This document shows, piece after piece, positions 40,080 through 50,210 of a DNA stretch of 64,000 nucleotides. The notes beneath the pieces are model-generated. The model saw only the letters and a program-made list of their open reading frames with translations. It searched no databases and had not been told where the DNA came from. Source of the DNA: Isochrysis galbana (lineage: Eukaryota > Haptophyta > Isochrysidales > Isochrysidaceae); contig CM030940.1 of NCBI GenBank assembly GCA_018136815.1, forward strand, positions 3,094,601-3,158,600, in the 5' to 3' direction. The translations under genes were made by a program, and so were the position numbers. The stretch's first letter is position 1; every line of letters starts with the position of its first letter.

Positions 40080-43000
40080 ATGGACGGCCCACCTCCTGAA
40101 CCCCTGGCGACGCGCGAGGAGACGGGACCGGAATTCGCCAAGTCACTCTTTGACTCGCTCGTCCGTGCCACGCGCCTCTCCAACCAGCTTCCTGCCGCAG
40201 ACGAGCACCAGTTTGCCTCCAGCTTTGGGTCGTACCGCACAGCAGCAGCGGGCCTGGACGGCCAGCTCACGGGGATGATGGCCGGACTGATGGAGCAACA
40301 GGCGCAGAAGGCGGCGGCACAGCGGTTTGAGCAGCTTGAAGATGTCTCCGACCGCTTCGATTTGCTCGTTAATCTCTCTGACGGGCTCTTTGAGCGAGTT
40401 GACAATGAGCTCGACGCGGCCAGGGGGCTGCGCCCTCAGCCATTTGTGCACGGGGCGCGCGGCCAGGATGGCGCCGGCGCGATCGGGCACGGAACGCAAG
40501 TTCAGGATCATACGAACACCGTTCCCCAGACGCCCAAGCGCGGCATCATGATGTCTTCCGCCATGTCTGCGGGCTCAGCGTCACGCCCGCAGGCGCGCTG
40601 GCGCTCGGAGGTAAATAACTCCGATCAGCCGTTCGTGCCCAAGCTTCGCTCGAAGCCCAACGCGATCGTACCGCTCCAGCTGGTCTTGACCACCGCAAGC
40701 GAGGAGGTGCCAGGGTCGATGGTCATCAACGCGGGCACGACTGTGCCCCACTACTCCAACCCGTACGAGCACGAGATCGCTGCCTTTGAGCCCAATGAGA
40801 TGCAGCTGACGCCTCCTGCTGCGGAGCGCATGTATTTGCCGCTGCACCTGACACCGTGTCATTGGGTGGACACAGAGGATGCGCTACAGGAGCTGCGTAC
40901 GCGGCTCAATGGGACTTCAGAATTCGCTATCGATCTCGAGGCGCACTCGTATCGATCTTATCGCGGCTTTGTGTGCCTAATGCAGATCTCGACGCGCGAG
41001 GAGGACTTCCTCGTTGACACGCTCGAGCTGCGCACTTCCCTCCACATTCTCAATGAGTCCTTCACAAACCCGCGCATCACCAAGGTACTGCATGGTGGCG
41101 ACTCGGATATTCTATGGCTCCAGCGCGACTTCGGGCTGTACGTGGTCGGTGCATTTGACACGGGACAGGCCGCCCGCGTGCTCGAGATGCCCTCTTTCTC
41201 GCTCGCACACCTACTTAAGGTGTACTGTGGCATAATTGCAAACAAAACATACCAGATGGCCGACTGGCGAATCCGACCACTCACCGAGGAGATGGTTAGC
41301 TACGCGCGTCAGGACACACACTATCTGCTCTTCATTCACGACAAGCTCAAACATGAACTCCACGCTAAACAGCGCACTTCTGCCGTTTGGCAGCGCTCAG
41401 CCGAGCTTTGCCGGCAGGCATACTTTGTTGTACCTCTCTCTGACGATGACCACAAGGCCCTGCTCCGCCGCCAGAACGCTGAGCAGCTCCGGCCACAACA
41501 GATCAATGCCCATCGCGCTCTATTTCGGTGGCGTGATGCCCTCGCGCGTGAGGAAGACGAGTCATGCTCGTACGTGCTCCCTAACCACCTTCTACTCAAG
41601 CTCGCGCAGGCATTGCCGCATACCACCGAACAGTTAAGCATGATCTGCCATCCGCTACCGCCGCTACTAAATTACCATTCGGCGTCCTTGCTGGCGACAA
41701 TCGCGGCTTCCGTCAATGGTGCCGACGTGCGCACGGAGAATGCGCCCTTGGCCGCCGAACCCTCCATCATGTTGCCTCCAGCGGCATCGGCGCCCGTTGT
41801 ACGGATGGGGGCGCTCGGCATCGACCACTCGGAAGGAGCGTTCAAAGGGATGCAGCTCTCTTGCGGTATGTCTAGCCAGTCATGGACGCCACAGCTGCAT
41901 CCCATGCAGCCATCGCTGCAGATGAGCCCAGCGGTGGCTGTGCAGCAGTCGCACCAGAGGGGGCGACAGGCGTCACCGCAGCGCCGCACCTCAACTGCGG
42001 ATGGCGGCGCTCGTCACAATAGCGTGCGCCGGCCGCCCTCGCCTTCCCGCTCCCCTCCGCTCGACGTGGACGCTCTGTACCAAGCTGCCGGCTGGGTAAG
42101 CCAAGGGGCTGGCGAGCTCGCAAGCGTGCTAATGAAGAGTGGGAACACCAAGAGCAGCATGGCGGTGCCGAGCGGCTCTCGTGAGGGCGGTGGGTTGTTC
42201 GATGGTTGGTCGACCGGCTCGTCGAGTGAAGAGGACGATGATGCTGCTGTTGCGCAAGGCATACAGGCACAGCTCAACATCTCGCCACTGTGGATCCTCG
42301 ACATGTTTGCACCGCCCTCGAGGCAGGACGATAGCTCCAGCGCCAAGGATGGCCGTCCGGGCCGCAATGATGCTGGCGAGGGGCAAGGCAGGCTTTCCGC
42401 TCCGAGATCTCTCAACGAGATCTACAAGCTGTCGAACCTTAATAAGCGCCGTGGCGCTATGAGCGCTTGCAAGGCTGACCTTGGCGCCTTGCCAGGCGCT
42501 GCGGACGTCGAGCATAGCGACAGCGACGACCCCAATGAGGACGGTTGTGAAGAAAAGAGCGGGGAAGAGGGTGGCGACGAGGGCGAAACTGTCATGCTGA
42601 AGCGGCGTAAGGGGGGTGAAACTGGCATCTCGGACGGGATCTCGTCGACGAAGGAAAACACAGAGGACTTCATGCGTCGCATTGGATGGCTGCAACCCGA
42701 TGCTAGCTTGTCTATGCTTTCCGGTGACAAGGTAGACCGCGGACCACCCGGCGGGGCAGCTCGGTCATCCGGGCATGAGCGGGCGCACGGGATGGAACCG
42801 GCAGGTGTTGGTGAGGCACCCATGGACTTGTTGCCATATCAACGCCAGCAAATGATGGCAGGTGTGAGGCATCCGATGGGGCTGCCGGCGCATATGTCGG
42901 TGACACAACCTCCGTCGTCCGTGTATCAGCACGTGGCGCAACAACCCGGATCCATGCCGATGCCGCCGCAGCAGAAACCGCTCATCGGAGGTCGCATGCC

Positions 43001-43319
43001 TGGCTCGATGCCCAATCCGATGGGACGCCACCCGCAACTGCCTCAGTCGCACGGAGAGCAAAATAGGACAAAAGGTAGCGGAAAGTCTCGCCACAAGAAG
43101 CGCACGGGATTCGCCGCAGACAACGGTTCCGAGGCACCTGTGCCGTCCTCGGCCTTTGTCTACAACATGAATGTGATGCCACAAGCAGGCGGCAAGGGAG
43201 GCAAGGGAGCGGGAGGTGGCAAGGGGGGTGGATTTGGTGGTCGTGGTGGTGGCAACAAGCACGGGGGTAGTGGTGGACGAAGCATGATATTTACTTCCTC
43301 TGGAGGACGACGGCACTAG
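40080..43319 (+). CDS. RRP6: RRP6/EXOSC10 nuclear exosome 3'-5' exonuclease, 1079 aa
   Basis: The catalytic subunit of the nuclear exosome, which trims and degrades RNA. Domains in order: PMC2NT (residues about 10-110, EFAKSLFDSLVRATRLSNQL), DEDD-Y exonuclease (about 265-425) with FAIDLEAHSYRSYRGFVCLM (D285, E287), VLHGGDSDILWLQRDFGL, and MVSYARQDTHYLLFIHDKLK carrying the Y-x3-D motif, then an HRDC domain (about 480-545, LFRWRDALAREEDES .. YVLPNHLLLKLAQALP). The second half is a long disordered tail that ends with a basic signal (GKSRHKKRTGF) and an RGG/GGK stretch (GGGKGGGFGGRGGGNKHGG) likely to bind RNA. ATG at 40080 follows ACCACC; upstream in-frame GTG is unlikely. Single exon. Longer than most family members because of the tail. 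Confidence 0.93.
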   Translation: MDGPPPEPLATREETGPEFAKSLFDSLVRATRLSNQLPAADEHQFASSFGSYRTAAAGLDGQLTGMMAGLMEQQAQKAAAQRFEQLEDVSDRFDLLVNLSDGLFERVDNELDAARGLRPQPFVHGARGQDGAGAIGHGTQVQDHTNTVPQTPKRGIMMSSAMSAGSASRPQARWRSEVNNSDQPFVPKLRSKPNAIVPLQLVLTTASEEVPGSMVINAGTTVPHYSNPYEHEIAAFEPNEMQLTPPAAERMYLPLHLTPCHWVDTEDALQELRTRLNGTSEFAIDLEAHSYRSYRGFVCLMQISTREEDFLVDTLELRTSLHILNESFTNPRITKVLHGGDSDILWLQRDFGLYVVGAFDTGQAARVLEMPSFSLAHLLKVYCGIIANKTYQMADWRIRPLTEEMVSYARQDTHYLLFIHDKLKHELHAKQRTSAVWQRSAELCRQAYFVVPLSDDDHKALLRRQNAEQLRPQQINAHRALFRWRDALAREEDESCSYVLPNHLLLKLAQALPHTTEQLSMICHPLPPLLNYHSASLLATIAASVNGADVRTENAPLAAEPSIMLPPAASAPVVRMGALGIDHSEGAFKGMQLSCGMSSQSWTPQLHPMQPSLQMSPAVAVQQSHQRGRQASPQRRTSTADGGARHNSVRRPPSPSRSPPLDVDALYQAAGWVSQGAGELASVLMKSGNTKSSMAVPSGSREGGGLFDGWSTGSSSEEDDDAAVAQGIQAQLNISPLWILDMFAPPSRQDDSSSAKDGRPGRNDAGEGQGRLSAPRSLNEIYKLSNLNKRRGAMSACKADLGALPGAADVEHSDSDDPNEDGCEEKSGEEGGDEGETVMLKRRKGGETGISDGISSTKENTEDFMRRIGWLQPDASLSMLSGDKVDRGPPGGAARSSGHERAHGMEPAGVGEAPMDLLPYQRQQMMAGVRHPMGLPAHMSVTQPPSSVYQHVAQQPGSMPMPPQQKPLIGGRMPGSMPNPMGRHPQLPQSHGEQNRTKGSGKSRHKKRTGFAADNGSEAPVPSSAFVYNMNVMPQAGGKGGKGAGGGKGGGFGGRGGGNKHGGSGGRSMIFTSSGGRRH

Positions 43320-44449
43320 ATTGCCGATACCTGTTTAGAGAGCAGAGGGCAGCCAAACCATGTTAAAGGCATGCAACGATGGCGCACCGCCAAGCGAAAT
43401 AGCCAGCGTTGGACGCTGAGCCCTCATTGTCGCGCACTGAGCGTCTCGCCCGCATTGTTTCATCTGTCTTCCCATCACTGATTTTGGCCTATGGGCTGCA
43501 TACTGACCGCCATGGCCACGGAAATCTGTCCTGGCTGATAACACGCCGCATCTAGCACTACCATTCATGCAAGATCAACAGTTGTTGCACGTTCTTCGCG
43601 TCGCGGCGGTGCGCGAGTACGGAGGCTTGCACCGTCGAGAGCTTGTCGCTCATGTACTATCGTACTCTACCTTACTAACATGCACCACTCTGCCTTTTCT
43701 TGGACAAGCGAAAACTGAACGCGCTTACGGGGGTACGATGGTCGAGGTGGTGCTGATTCTTATCGCCGACACCATATATAGCACTTTGATGGAATTGCAC
43801 TATGGTTATGGCAATGCGAAGGCACTTTTGCTCAATATTCGGTACCTGTTTGTGTAGTCCCTGAGTAACGGTAACGACACATGTGCGTGTGCGCGTTGGC
43901 CCTCTATTTGTAGAAGATAGATGATAAAACATCTGAGCGTTAGTACCACTTTTCACTGTGGCAAGAAAAGGGGGTCTGCCAACCACCGCCCCTCAAAAAA
44001 AAACTTAGGCCCTTCCTCTGGCTATGGCGATCTGCCCCGCAGCCTCTCCTCCGCTCCCGACTGTCAACTGCGAAAGGAGAGGGCCGGCCACGGCAATCTA
44101 TTTGAAGTGAGGGGAAGAACTTACATCTCATCAGAAGGTGGAGGTCAGCGGCTTTTAATTGAGGGCGTCCATCTGGTAAATCAACGATTTGGAGCCATTT
44201 TATCCACGAAAATGAAAAAGGAAACACCAAGCATCCACATAGGAGAAAGGGCAGTTTTCCCCGTTTCCTACGAACCTAAGCACTCCCGAAAGTCTCTCCC
44301 TCTCCTCTTCTTTTACAGTAAACACCTTCTTTATTATTATGATTCTATCTATCTCTCTCCCCACCCGTCCTCCACCCAGGCAGGCAGCGTCGGGGCATCG
44401 GCAGCCGGTAGCGCGAGCTCCTCCCTCCCTCCCAGCCACCCAGCCAGGC
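43320..44449. other. Spacer with R7-like fragment
   Basis: A 96-codon ORF at 43567-43857 starts with ATG but has no recognisable feature. CTGAGCGTTAGTACCAC at 43931 is the R7 end inverted. No other gene or RNA was identified. Confidence 0.35.
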
Positions 44450-44878
44450 ATGAGAGGTGACCCTCTCGCCGAGTGTCAGGCAGAGGTGGTGCGGCTTCAG
44501 GCCGAGGTGCGGGGAAAAAAAACATCTGAAGATTCTGGGCTACACACCTACTAATTATGGGACTCCCCTTTACTATCTACACCGCCCTTGTCTTCCCTCC
44601 CCCCACCTCTTCCCCTGCCCCCCTTCTTTCCATTTACTTCGGTTTCCGGGGTCCGGGGCCTCGGTGCTCGGTGCGCTACCTCAGGCCTGGTTCGGCCTTT
44701 TGGTCAGGCCGAGGTGCGAGAGGGCCGCGCCCTGGTGGCCCGCGCCGAGAACGATCGCAAGTACTTCAGCTCAGAGTATGAGCAAATTCGGCGGCGGTGT
44801 GCGATCATTTCGGCGGCAGCAGAGCTGAAGGCAGGGAAGGTGGGGAAGCTCAATTCGAGCTCAATGTGGGATAAATAA
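44450..44878 (+). CDS. Small coiled-coil protein, two exons, intron occupied by an R1 element
   Basis: Exon 1 is 44450-44506 (MRGDPLAECQAEVVRLQAE). Exon 2 begins at 44708 or 44714 and ends at 44878, giving 75 or 73 aa. Both acceptors (TCAG and CGAG) keep the frame. The donor GAG|GTGCG and both acceptors lie inside the duplicated 15-mer TCAGGCCGAGGTGCG (44497-44511 and 44704-44718). Exon 2 reads AEVREGRALVARAENDRKYF, EYEQIRRRCAIISAAAELK and ends NSSSMWDK. The charged heptads suggest a coiled coil. I do not recognise the family. Short length and lack of a known domain mean a gene fragment is possible, but two open exons joined in frame argue for a spliced transcript. Confidence 0.45.
44512..44703 (-). 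mobile_element. R1 element (SINE-like) inserted as an intron
   Basis: A 192-bp insert between two copies of a 15-bp target. Read on the minus strand it contains CCCCGGACCCCGGAAACCG, a purine-rich middle, and ends GTAGGTGTGTAGCCCAGAATC, CTTCAGATG and a T-run, matching the element at 14041-14213. In the sense of the host gene the insert contributes the pyrimidine-rich tract (CTTCCCTCCCCCCACCTC, CCCCCCTTCTTTCC) needed before a 3' splice site. Confidence 0.7.
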
Positions 44879-45182
44879 GGATAAGGAGGCTTGCACACTG
44901 GTTGCGATGCTGGGGCGGTGGCAATATGTGGAGGATCTACCTAAGCTGTGCGTGAGTGAGGGCGTTGTTTAAGATCCGCTCTGCGGATGGTGGGCATGTG
45001 AGTGCAGGGTTGGCAAGGTTGCATGGGTGCTCAGTGTTCGAGCCTGTGAGGAAGGAGATTCGGGGGCCGCTGCCGCGTCCGAAAATGGTGTTGCTGCTTT
45101 ACCTGTTTCTGCTCTTTCCCGGCGGGACCCCACTGGAGACCTCTCTCCCAAGGGCCTCGAATCTTCGAATCTTTATTCAGTT

Positions 45183-45672
45183 CTTGTTTCGCGTATTCTG
45201 GAGCTCACTGGAACTGATTTGTCGAGTACAGAGCCGTACCGACATGAAGGCGTATCGGCTTCGTCGAACGCGCTCAGCAAACGCTCATCCGTTTGATGCG
45301 CGCCTCGAACGAGGGTGGCAAACATTGGGTCGACCATTTGCCGTTCCTACTGCTCTCGTTGAGTGAGGGCTTCCTCCGGTCGTATTACCTCCCGGTCTCC
45401 AGCGTCTTTGATCTTTGGGCGTGAGCTGCGTCTGCCCGCTCAATTCTCTGATCCGAAGTCCGAAGTCTGTCTCGCGTCTCGCCTACTGCTCTCGAGGCGG
45501 CGTCCGCCGATGTTCGCTCGTACGCATCCAGGCTCAATGCGAGCCTCCGCCTCTCTTGGTCCAGCGCTCTCGAGGCTACCCTAGCCGCTCAGGCTGAGTC
45601 GGTCCGTGACGCTACGATCAAGTCCCAACGACCGGTCAAACACGCCAACACGCCTTTCAACTTCAACTTCTA
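45183..45672 (+). pseudogene. Ty3/gypsy chromovirus integrase fragment with frameshifts
   Basis: Pieces of one integrase in changing frames: ELTGTDLSSTEPYRHEGV, then LIRLMRASNEGGKHWVDHLP and FLLLS (the N-x-x-W...LP block after the catalytic core), then SRSPASLIFGRELRLPAQFS, the classic P-x-x-L-x-F/Y-G-R-x-x-R-L-P motif, then a helix SWSSALEATLAAQAESVRD that is homologous to the helix at 80-150 in this window. It ends at about 45655 against R3-associated sequence (AACTTCTAAGGGTGAAAA), before any chromodomain. At least two frameshifts make it a relic. Confidence 0.75.
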
Positions 45673-45788
45673 AGGGTGAAAATTCACTAAGTACTAAGTC
45701 AAGATTGAGGTTTTATCACGCGATTATTAGGGTATTCTGCTGGAAATGTGTATATTAATTAGGCAGAATCTTGTAAGAATTATGCTTA

Positions 45789-46024
45789 ACTAACTTTATA
45801 GTCAGTTGCCATGGCGCGTGCCGACGCCGACGCGCCGACGCGCCCCCTCTCTCCTTCGGGCCCCCCGCCGCGGGCGCCCTTCCAGTGCCCATGGAGCAGT
45901 CGCAGGCGAAGCGGCCGCGTCCCACAGCGGAGGCCGAGCAGGTGAGCGCGATCCCCATCGCGCCACACGGCCCGTGGCCCCAGCCACACCATCCACAGCG
46001 GCCATGCTGGCCCCCCCCATCCCC
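45789..46024 (+). repeat. R9 family copy, interrupted by a hAT element
   Basis: Starts AACTTTATAGTCAGTTGCC and contains GAGGCCGAGCAGGTGAGCGC, GCCGTGGCCCC-type sequence and GCGGCCATGCTGGCCCCCCC. The inverse copy is at 52030-52265. The hAT element at 46033-46938 inserted at its end, and the repeat resumes after 46946. Confidence 0.6.
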
Positions 46025-46032
46025 CCATGGAG

Positions 46033-46938
46033 CAGGGCCTGTGATTTAACGTTAATCTTAATCTGGCCATTTCCATGTTGAACAGGCATTTAAGGGAGGT
46101 GTTAATATCGAGCTCCAAAAGGGGTGTTAAACACTAGTGTTAATCCATTAATCTTTCATCTTTGATCTTTGATCCCCGTCTATACATAGCCATAATTAGT
46201 CCTACGACCTAAAGACCTCTGAGCGCAACTCCCTTGGCCAACAGAATATGCGAAATCTGATGCGCTGGCACGCCGGCGCAAAGGATCTATCGTGTGTTGA
46301 CGTGCCCGTCATGGCCATCCTCAAGAAGTATCGCGAGCTGTCCTCGACTTCAGTCAGCAAGGCCGCTACGCTCATACGCTCATCGCCCGACCGCGCCTCC
46401 CGATTATGGTTATGGTTACCGTTCATCAAAGTGAAAGTGAGTGAGTGTGTGGGGGAGCATTGGTGTGCGAGCGCATGTGTGTGCGAGCGCATGTCTTGGG
46501 GGCTCGCGCGACTCATTCGACAAAATTCGATGGCACAACCACAGTGTGGTGAGCTGTGCGCGGTGCAGCTCATGCGCGCTCGTGGCTCGTGCATCGTGCG
46601 TCTACGTGATCGATATGCTGCCCCAGATTTGAGAACGCTGGAGCATAGGCTACTCAATATGTATGATGTATAATGGCTATATGGGGATGGGGGAGGGGAC
46701 TGTAGATTAAAGTTACTTGCTATTGAGTACTGGCCGACGCTAGCAAGCGGCCGGCCAGCAGGCCCTGGCGCGCCGCGGCGCGCGGCGCGCTTCTGGTGGA
46801 ATGGTCCGCGGGCGGAGGTGTTAAGCAGAGGGGGATAAACAGTCCCTTAGAACGGTGTTAAACAAAGTTGAACACCTGCCGAAATTGCTGTTGATGCAGC
46901 GTGATTAACACCAGATTAACGTTAAATCACAGCCCCTG
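46033..46938. mobile_element. 906-bp non-autonomous hAT element with 8-bp target duplication
   Basis: The ends are inverted repeats beginning CAGGG(C/G)CTGTGATTTAACG and continuing TTAATCT. The flanks are the identical octamer CCATGGAG at 46025-46032 and 46939-46946. A CAGGG terminus and an 8-bp duplication define the hAT superfamily. The word GTGTTAA occurs repeatedly inside both ends (46100-46145 and 46815-46910), as expected for subterminal transposase sites. There is no transposase; a 141-codon ORF lies inside. It could be mobilised by a hAT enzyme such as the family at 55560-57485, but that pairing is only inferred. Confidence 0.88.
46248..46673 (+). CDS. ORF inside the hAT element, 141 aa, unknown
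   Basis: ATG-initiated and uninterrupted, beginning MRNLMRWHAGAKDLSCVDVP, then MAILKKYRELSSTSVSK, and ending RDRYAAPDLRTLEHRLLNMY. It is cysteine-rich in the middle (HWCASACVCERM, CGELCAVQLM). It has no relation I can recognise to hAT transposases. It may be captured cargo or a chance frame; the latter cannot be excluded at this length. Confidence 0.25.
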   Translation: MRNLMRWHAGAKDLSCVDVPVMAILKKYRELSSTSVSKAATLIRSSPDRASRLWLWLPFIKVKVSECVGEHWCASACVCERMSWGLARLIRQNSMAQPQCGELCAVQLMRARGSCIVRLRDRYAAPDLRTLEHRLLNMYDV

Positions 46939-47064
46939 CCATGGAGCATGGAGGGCAGCACTACACCAAGCTCACACCAGACACGAAGCAAGACTCCTCC
47001 ACTGGGCATGCCAGAGGCCTCACTCACCCTGGCAACGGCCGCGCCCCGAGACCGGGTGGCCCGC

Positions 47065-47151
47065 CGGGGCTTTCCGCTCACGGTCAAAAATGTCGACCCC
47101 CCCCAATATTATAGTACTTAAAAAGCCGTGTTAGTGTTTGACCGCCCTACC
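47065..47151 (-). repeat. R3 terminus, inverted
   Basis: GCTTTCCGCTCACGGTCAAA, TGTCGACCCCCC, AGTACTTAAAAAGCCGTG and TGTTTGACCGCCCT, about 90% identical to 37565-37655. The following 780 bases to the aminotransferase start hold no gene and probably include its promoter. Confidence 0.7.
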
Positions 47152-47935
47152 GCCATCATTAACGGTGTAGATTTTTGGGGAACTAGTTAGTGCTCTCTAT
47201 GGTGAACCAGTTTTGTTAACTGGCAGGGGTTAGAGGATGGTAGATAACAACCTTGTTAACTATCGATATATCTAAAAATAGTCTATATTACGGTATGCAT
47301 AGTACATGTATAGCTTTACTCCCCCCCCCCCACCTTAGCCGCTTGCCGCCCATCTCGCATCTCGCCTCACAACGTCAAAAAACAAAAAACGACGTTGAGC
47401 GCCGATCGATCGAGCCCATGGCACCCAGGGTGAGCAAGAAGAACCCCTCAGGACCTCTGACCTCCGAGAGCAGCGTGAGGTCGGCAAGCGCAGAAGCAGA
47501 AGCAGAAAGCTGAAAGCGAAAGCACAGCCGTTTTCGTGTTTTCGTTCGTCCATTCGGTGATTTCCCTGCTGATATCGTCCGTCCGAGGAGTTTCCATTGA
47601 ATTGTCAGCCGGACGTAGCACGAGTCTGATCGAGACACTCGTGAGGACGTGAGGACACACAATTAATTCGCCACGGGACTAAGAGCTGCACCCTACTACA
47701 AAACTCATTGAGGTACCTACTGTAGTACATCGTAAGCACCGCCTCCCGTCCCCCCTCTCCGATCCCCCTCCGTCCGTCCGCCCACGCCCCCTACTGCCCG
47801 CCCGCGCCGCCCCACCGCCGTCGATCGGAGCCATCAACGGGAAAGACCCCTCCCACTGCGCGTTCGAAGCCCGTGCCTGCCTGCAGCTGATAGCGTGCGC
47901 GAGTGTGCTGTAACGAGAGAGCCGCGGCCGTTGCG

Positions 47936-49565
47936 ATGCGCTCGCTCATCGACCTGCGTAAGGGTCACCCCAAGCCGCGAAACCTGCCTCACTCACGCAT
48001 GGCGCTCGCGATGCGCCGCGCAGCCGCTAGGCTTGAGGAAGCATCCGAGGCTGGCTTCGGCCTTTGCTACACCCCTGGATCCGCCGGCTCTGTTACCTTC
48101 CTTCCGCGCCTCGCTTCGTTCCTCTCCGCGCAATACGGTACCCCATGCCTCGGCTCACACCTCTTCACGACAAATGGAGTGTCGCATGGTATCGAGATGG
48201 TGTGTGCGACGCTTACCGCCCCGGGCGATACCATCTGGCTCGAGGAAGCATCGTATTTTCTTGCATACCAGATCTTTGCTGACCATCGGCTAATCGCCCG
48301 GCCTGTTCCTTCGGACGAGCGCGGATTGGACACCGACGCGCTCGACCGCATCCTCACCTCGGGAGCACTTGGGCCGCCGCCCAAGCTGATGTACCTCATC
48401 CCTTCACATGGTAACCCATCGGGGGCAACTTTGCCCATCGAGCGCAGGTCAATTTAACTCATTGTCACCCTCCACGGGGACATGCCCAGACGATCCTCTC
48501 GGCCACTTTTGACGCACGACAATGTCCATCTTTGTTCCCATGTGCATATAGGAAGGCGCTGATTCAACTTGCTCAAGATTATGGCTTCATTTGCCTCTGT
48601 GATGACGTGCGCAGTGCCCCAAGCAAGCTTGGCCTGCGTGTGCGCGCGCACCTGCAAGCACGAGAAGCGCATCTGCAGTGTGAGCTCGCACACTGCGCGC
48701 CCCCTTTCGCGAGCCTCATCGCCAACGTGAAGCTACATAGGTGTACCATCTACTCGACTGGTCGCATCTACGCGGCGAAAGTCCCCCTCCTAGGCTGTAC
48801 GAGCTCGACCCCGCATTCTCCCGTCGCCTAACCCTTCCTGGAGGTGCTCAATATGGAAATTCAAGTGAGGGTGCGACACCGGAAGACCCCTCCTACGTCG
48901 CAGCCGCATCTACCGAAAGGAACCATACGGCCTCAGAGCAAGATGACGGTTGTGTCATCTCCTTGGGATCATTCAGCAAGATCCTTGCACCGGGACTTAG
49001 ACTCGGGTGGATTGAAGCGTCGCCCAGCTTGATTCGTCGCATCAAAGAGCGCGGCTACGTCGTTTCAGGTGGTTCAGTTGCACCTTTTGTATCGGAGGTT
49101 GTCGCCGAGATGCTCGAACCCGAAGCTGCTTTAAAGCACCAACTCTGCGGTGCATCATCGCGCAAGAAGTCGATCGAAGCCTGTGGCGATGGCGACAATT
49201 TCGATGGTGAATGCAGTGCCCATGTACACTTGCAAAGATTGATTCATGACTACTGCCTCTCATGTGATGTGTTGGTGCGCGCTCTGAAGAAGAGCGCGGG
49301 CGAGCTCGAGCTCGTCGCCGAACCCTCCGGCGGCTTCTTTGCATGGGTTCGCCTTCCGCAAGGTCTCAGTGCGGATCGTTTGCTCCCGATAGCTGAACGG
49401 CACGGAGTCGTCTTTCTGCCCGGGCGTGCGTGCGCCCCAAGCTGTCCGCCCGGAACGTTCGATCGGTATGTACGTCTATGTTTCGCTCTGGAAGAAGCGT
49501 CGGAGATTGAAGAGGGCATCAAGCGATTGGCTACCGCTGTGCGGGAAGCCCTAGCTACGTCGTAA
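47936..49565 (+). CDS. PLP-dependent aminotransferase, three exons, 463 aa
   Basis: A fold-type I aminotransferase of the class I/II group, close in pattern to Aro8/2-aminoadipate-type fungal enzymes; the exact substrate is not set by the sequence. Exons are 47936-48447, 48552-48606 and 48741-49565; introns are 104 and 134 bp, GT-AG, phases 2 and 0. Blocks: YTPGSAGSVTFLPRLASFLS and LFTTNGVSHGIEMVCATL (cofactor ring region), YLIPSHGNPSGATLPIERRK (substrate and PLP Asn), GFICLCDDVYHLLDW spanning two splices (PLP aspartate), SLGSFSKILAPGLRLGW with the Schiff-base lysine, and FFAWVRLP plus FDRYVRLCFALE near the C-terminus. A poorly conserved loop of about 40 residues (GGAQYGNSSEGATPEDPS on) precedes the lysine. 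ATG at 47936; upstream in-frame GTG is not preferred. Confidence 0.88.
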
Positions 49566-49837
49566 TAACAAACATTTTCGCCGTAGGCACAAGTGTTGCA
49601 CTGATTGACTTCACCGTTTTTGGCTTCGCGCATTGAAAAGGCGATTCACTTCGCTCCCTGAGGTGTCAATGCGTATGTTGTCACAACATCGCAAAGATTG
49701 AAATTGGCCCCCATAATACTACTACTCTCAAATTTGGCCTATTTTCCGGCGCCTTTCCAGCCCCGAGCAATTTCAGCATAGGCCGCCGCGGCGCGTGCCG
49801 CGCTTGTGCCCGCCATGGCCTGCTCTCGAAAGGTCTG

Positions 49838-50010
49838 AAAAAAACCCTTTTAATATTCTCGCCTCGTCCGTGGCTCCGGGACTCTACCTTGTATCCACGC
49901 CCTCTCCCCTGTTAACATATTTTTTCAGAAACCTGGCTTTCGGCTACTCCCCTTGTGCACTACCTAGGGACTCGGGTTACAGGGGCGTCGCGCGTCGCTC
50001 CAGCCCTTAG
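49838..50010 (+). repeat. R2 copy directly upstream of a LINE
   Basis: TCTGAAAAAAACCCTTTTAA, TATTCTCGCCTCG, CACGCCCTCTCCCC and the end CCTAGGGACTCGGGTTAC. It lies 200 bp before the zinc-finger ORF of the LINE, so R2 may be the 5' region of that LINE or a separate insertion. Confidence 0.55.
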
Positions 50011-50210
50011 CGGTCCGGTTCTCTCCTACCTCCTGTGCCACTAGGCGACCGGATTGTCTCGTGACGGGTTTCTGGTGAGGAGACGTGGTCTAGGCCTAGG
50101 CTCGGAGCGCCTTTAAGGTGGTACGCGGATCGGAGTGCCCACCCCCGGTATTACGGCGGAGCCGAGGGTGGCGAGCGCCTCCAGCGAGGGAACGCGAAGT
50201 AAGCAACGCC

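Noticed and set aside
45806..46081. Arg/Pro-rich ORF
   Set aside because: Lies within the R9 repeat and its inverse copy at 52030 is read in a different frame.
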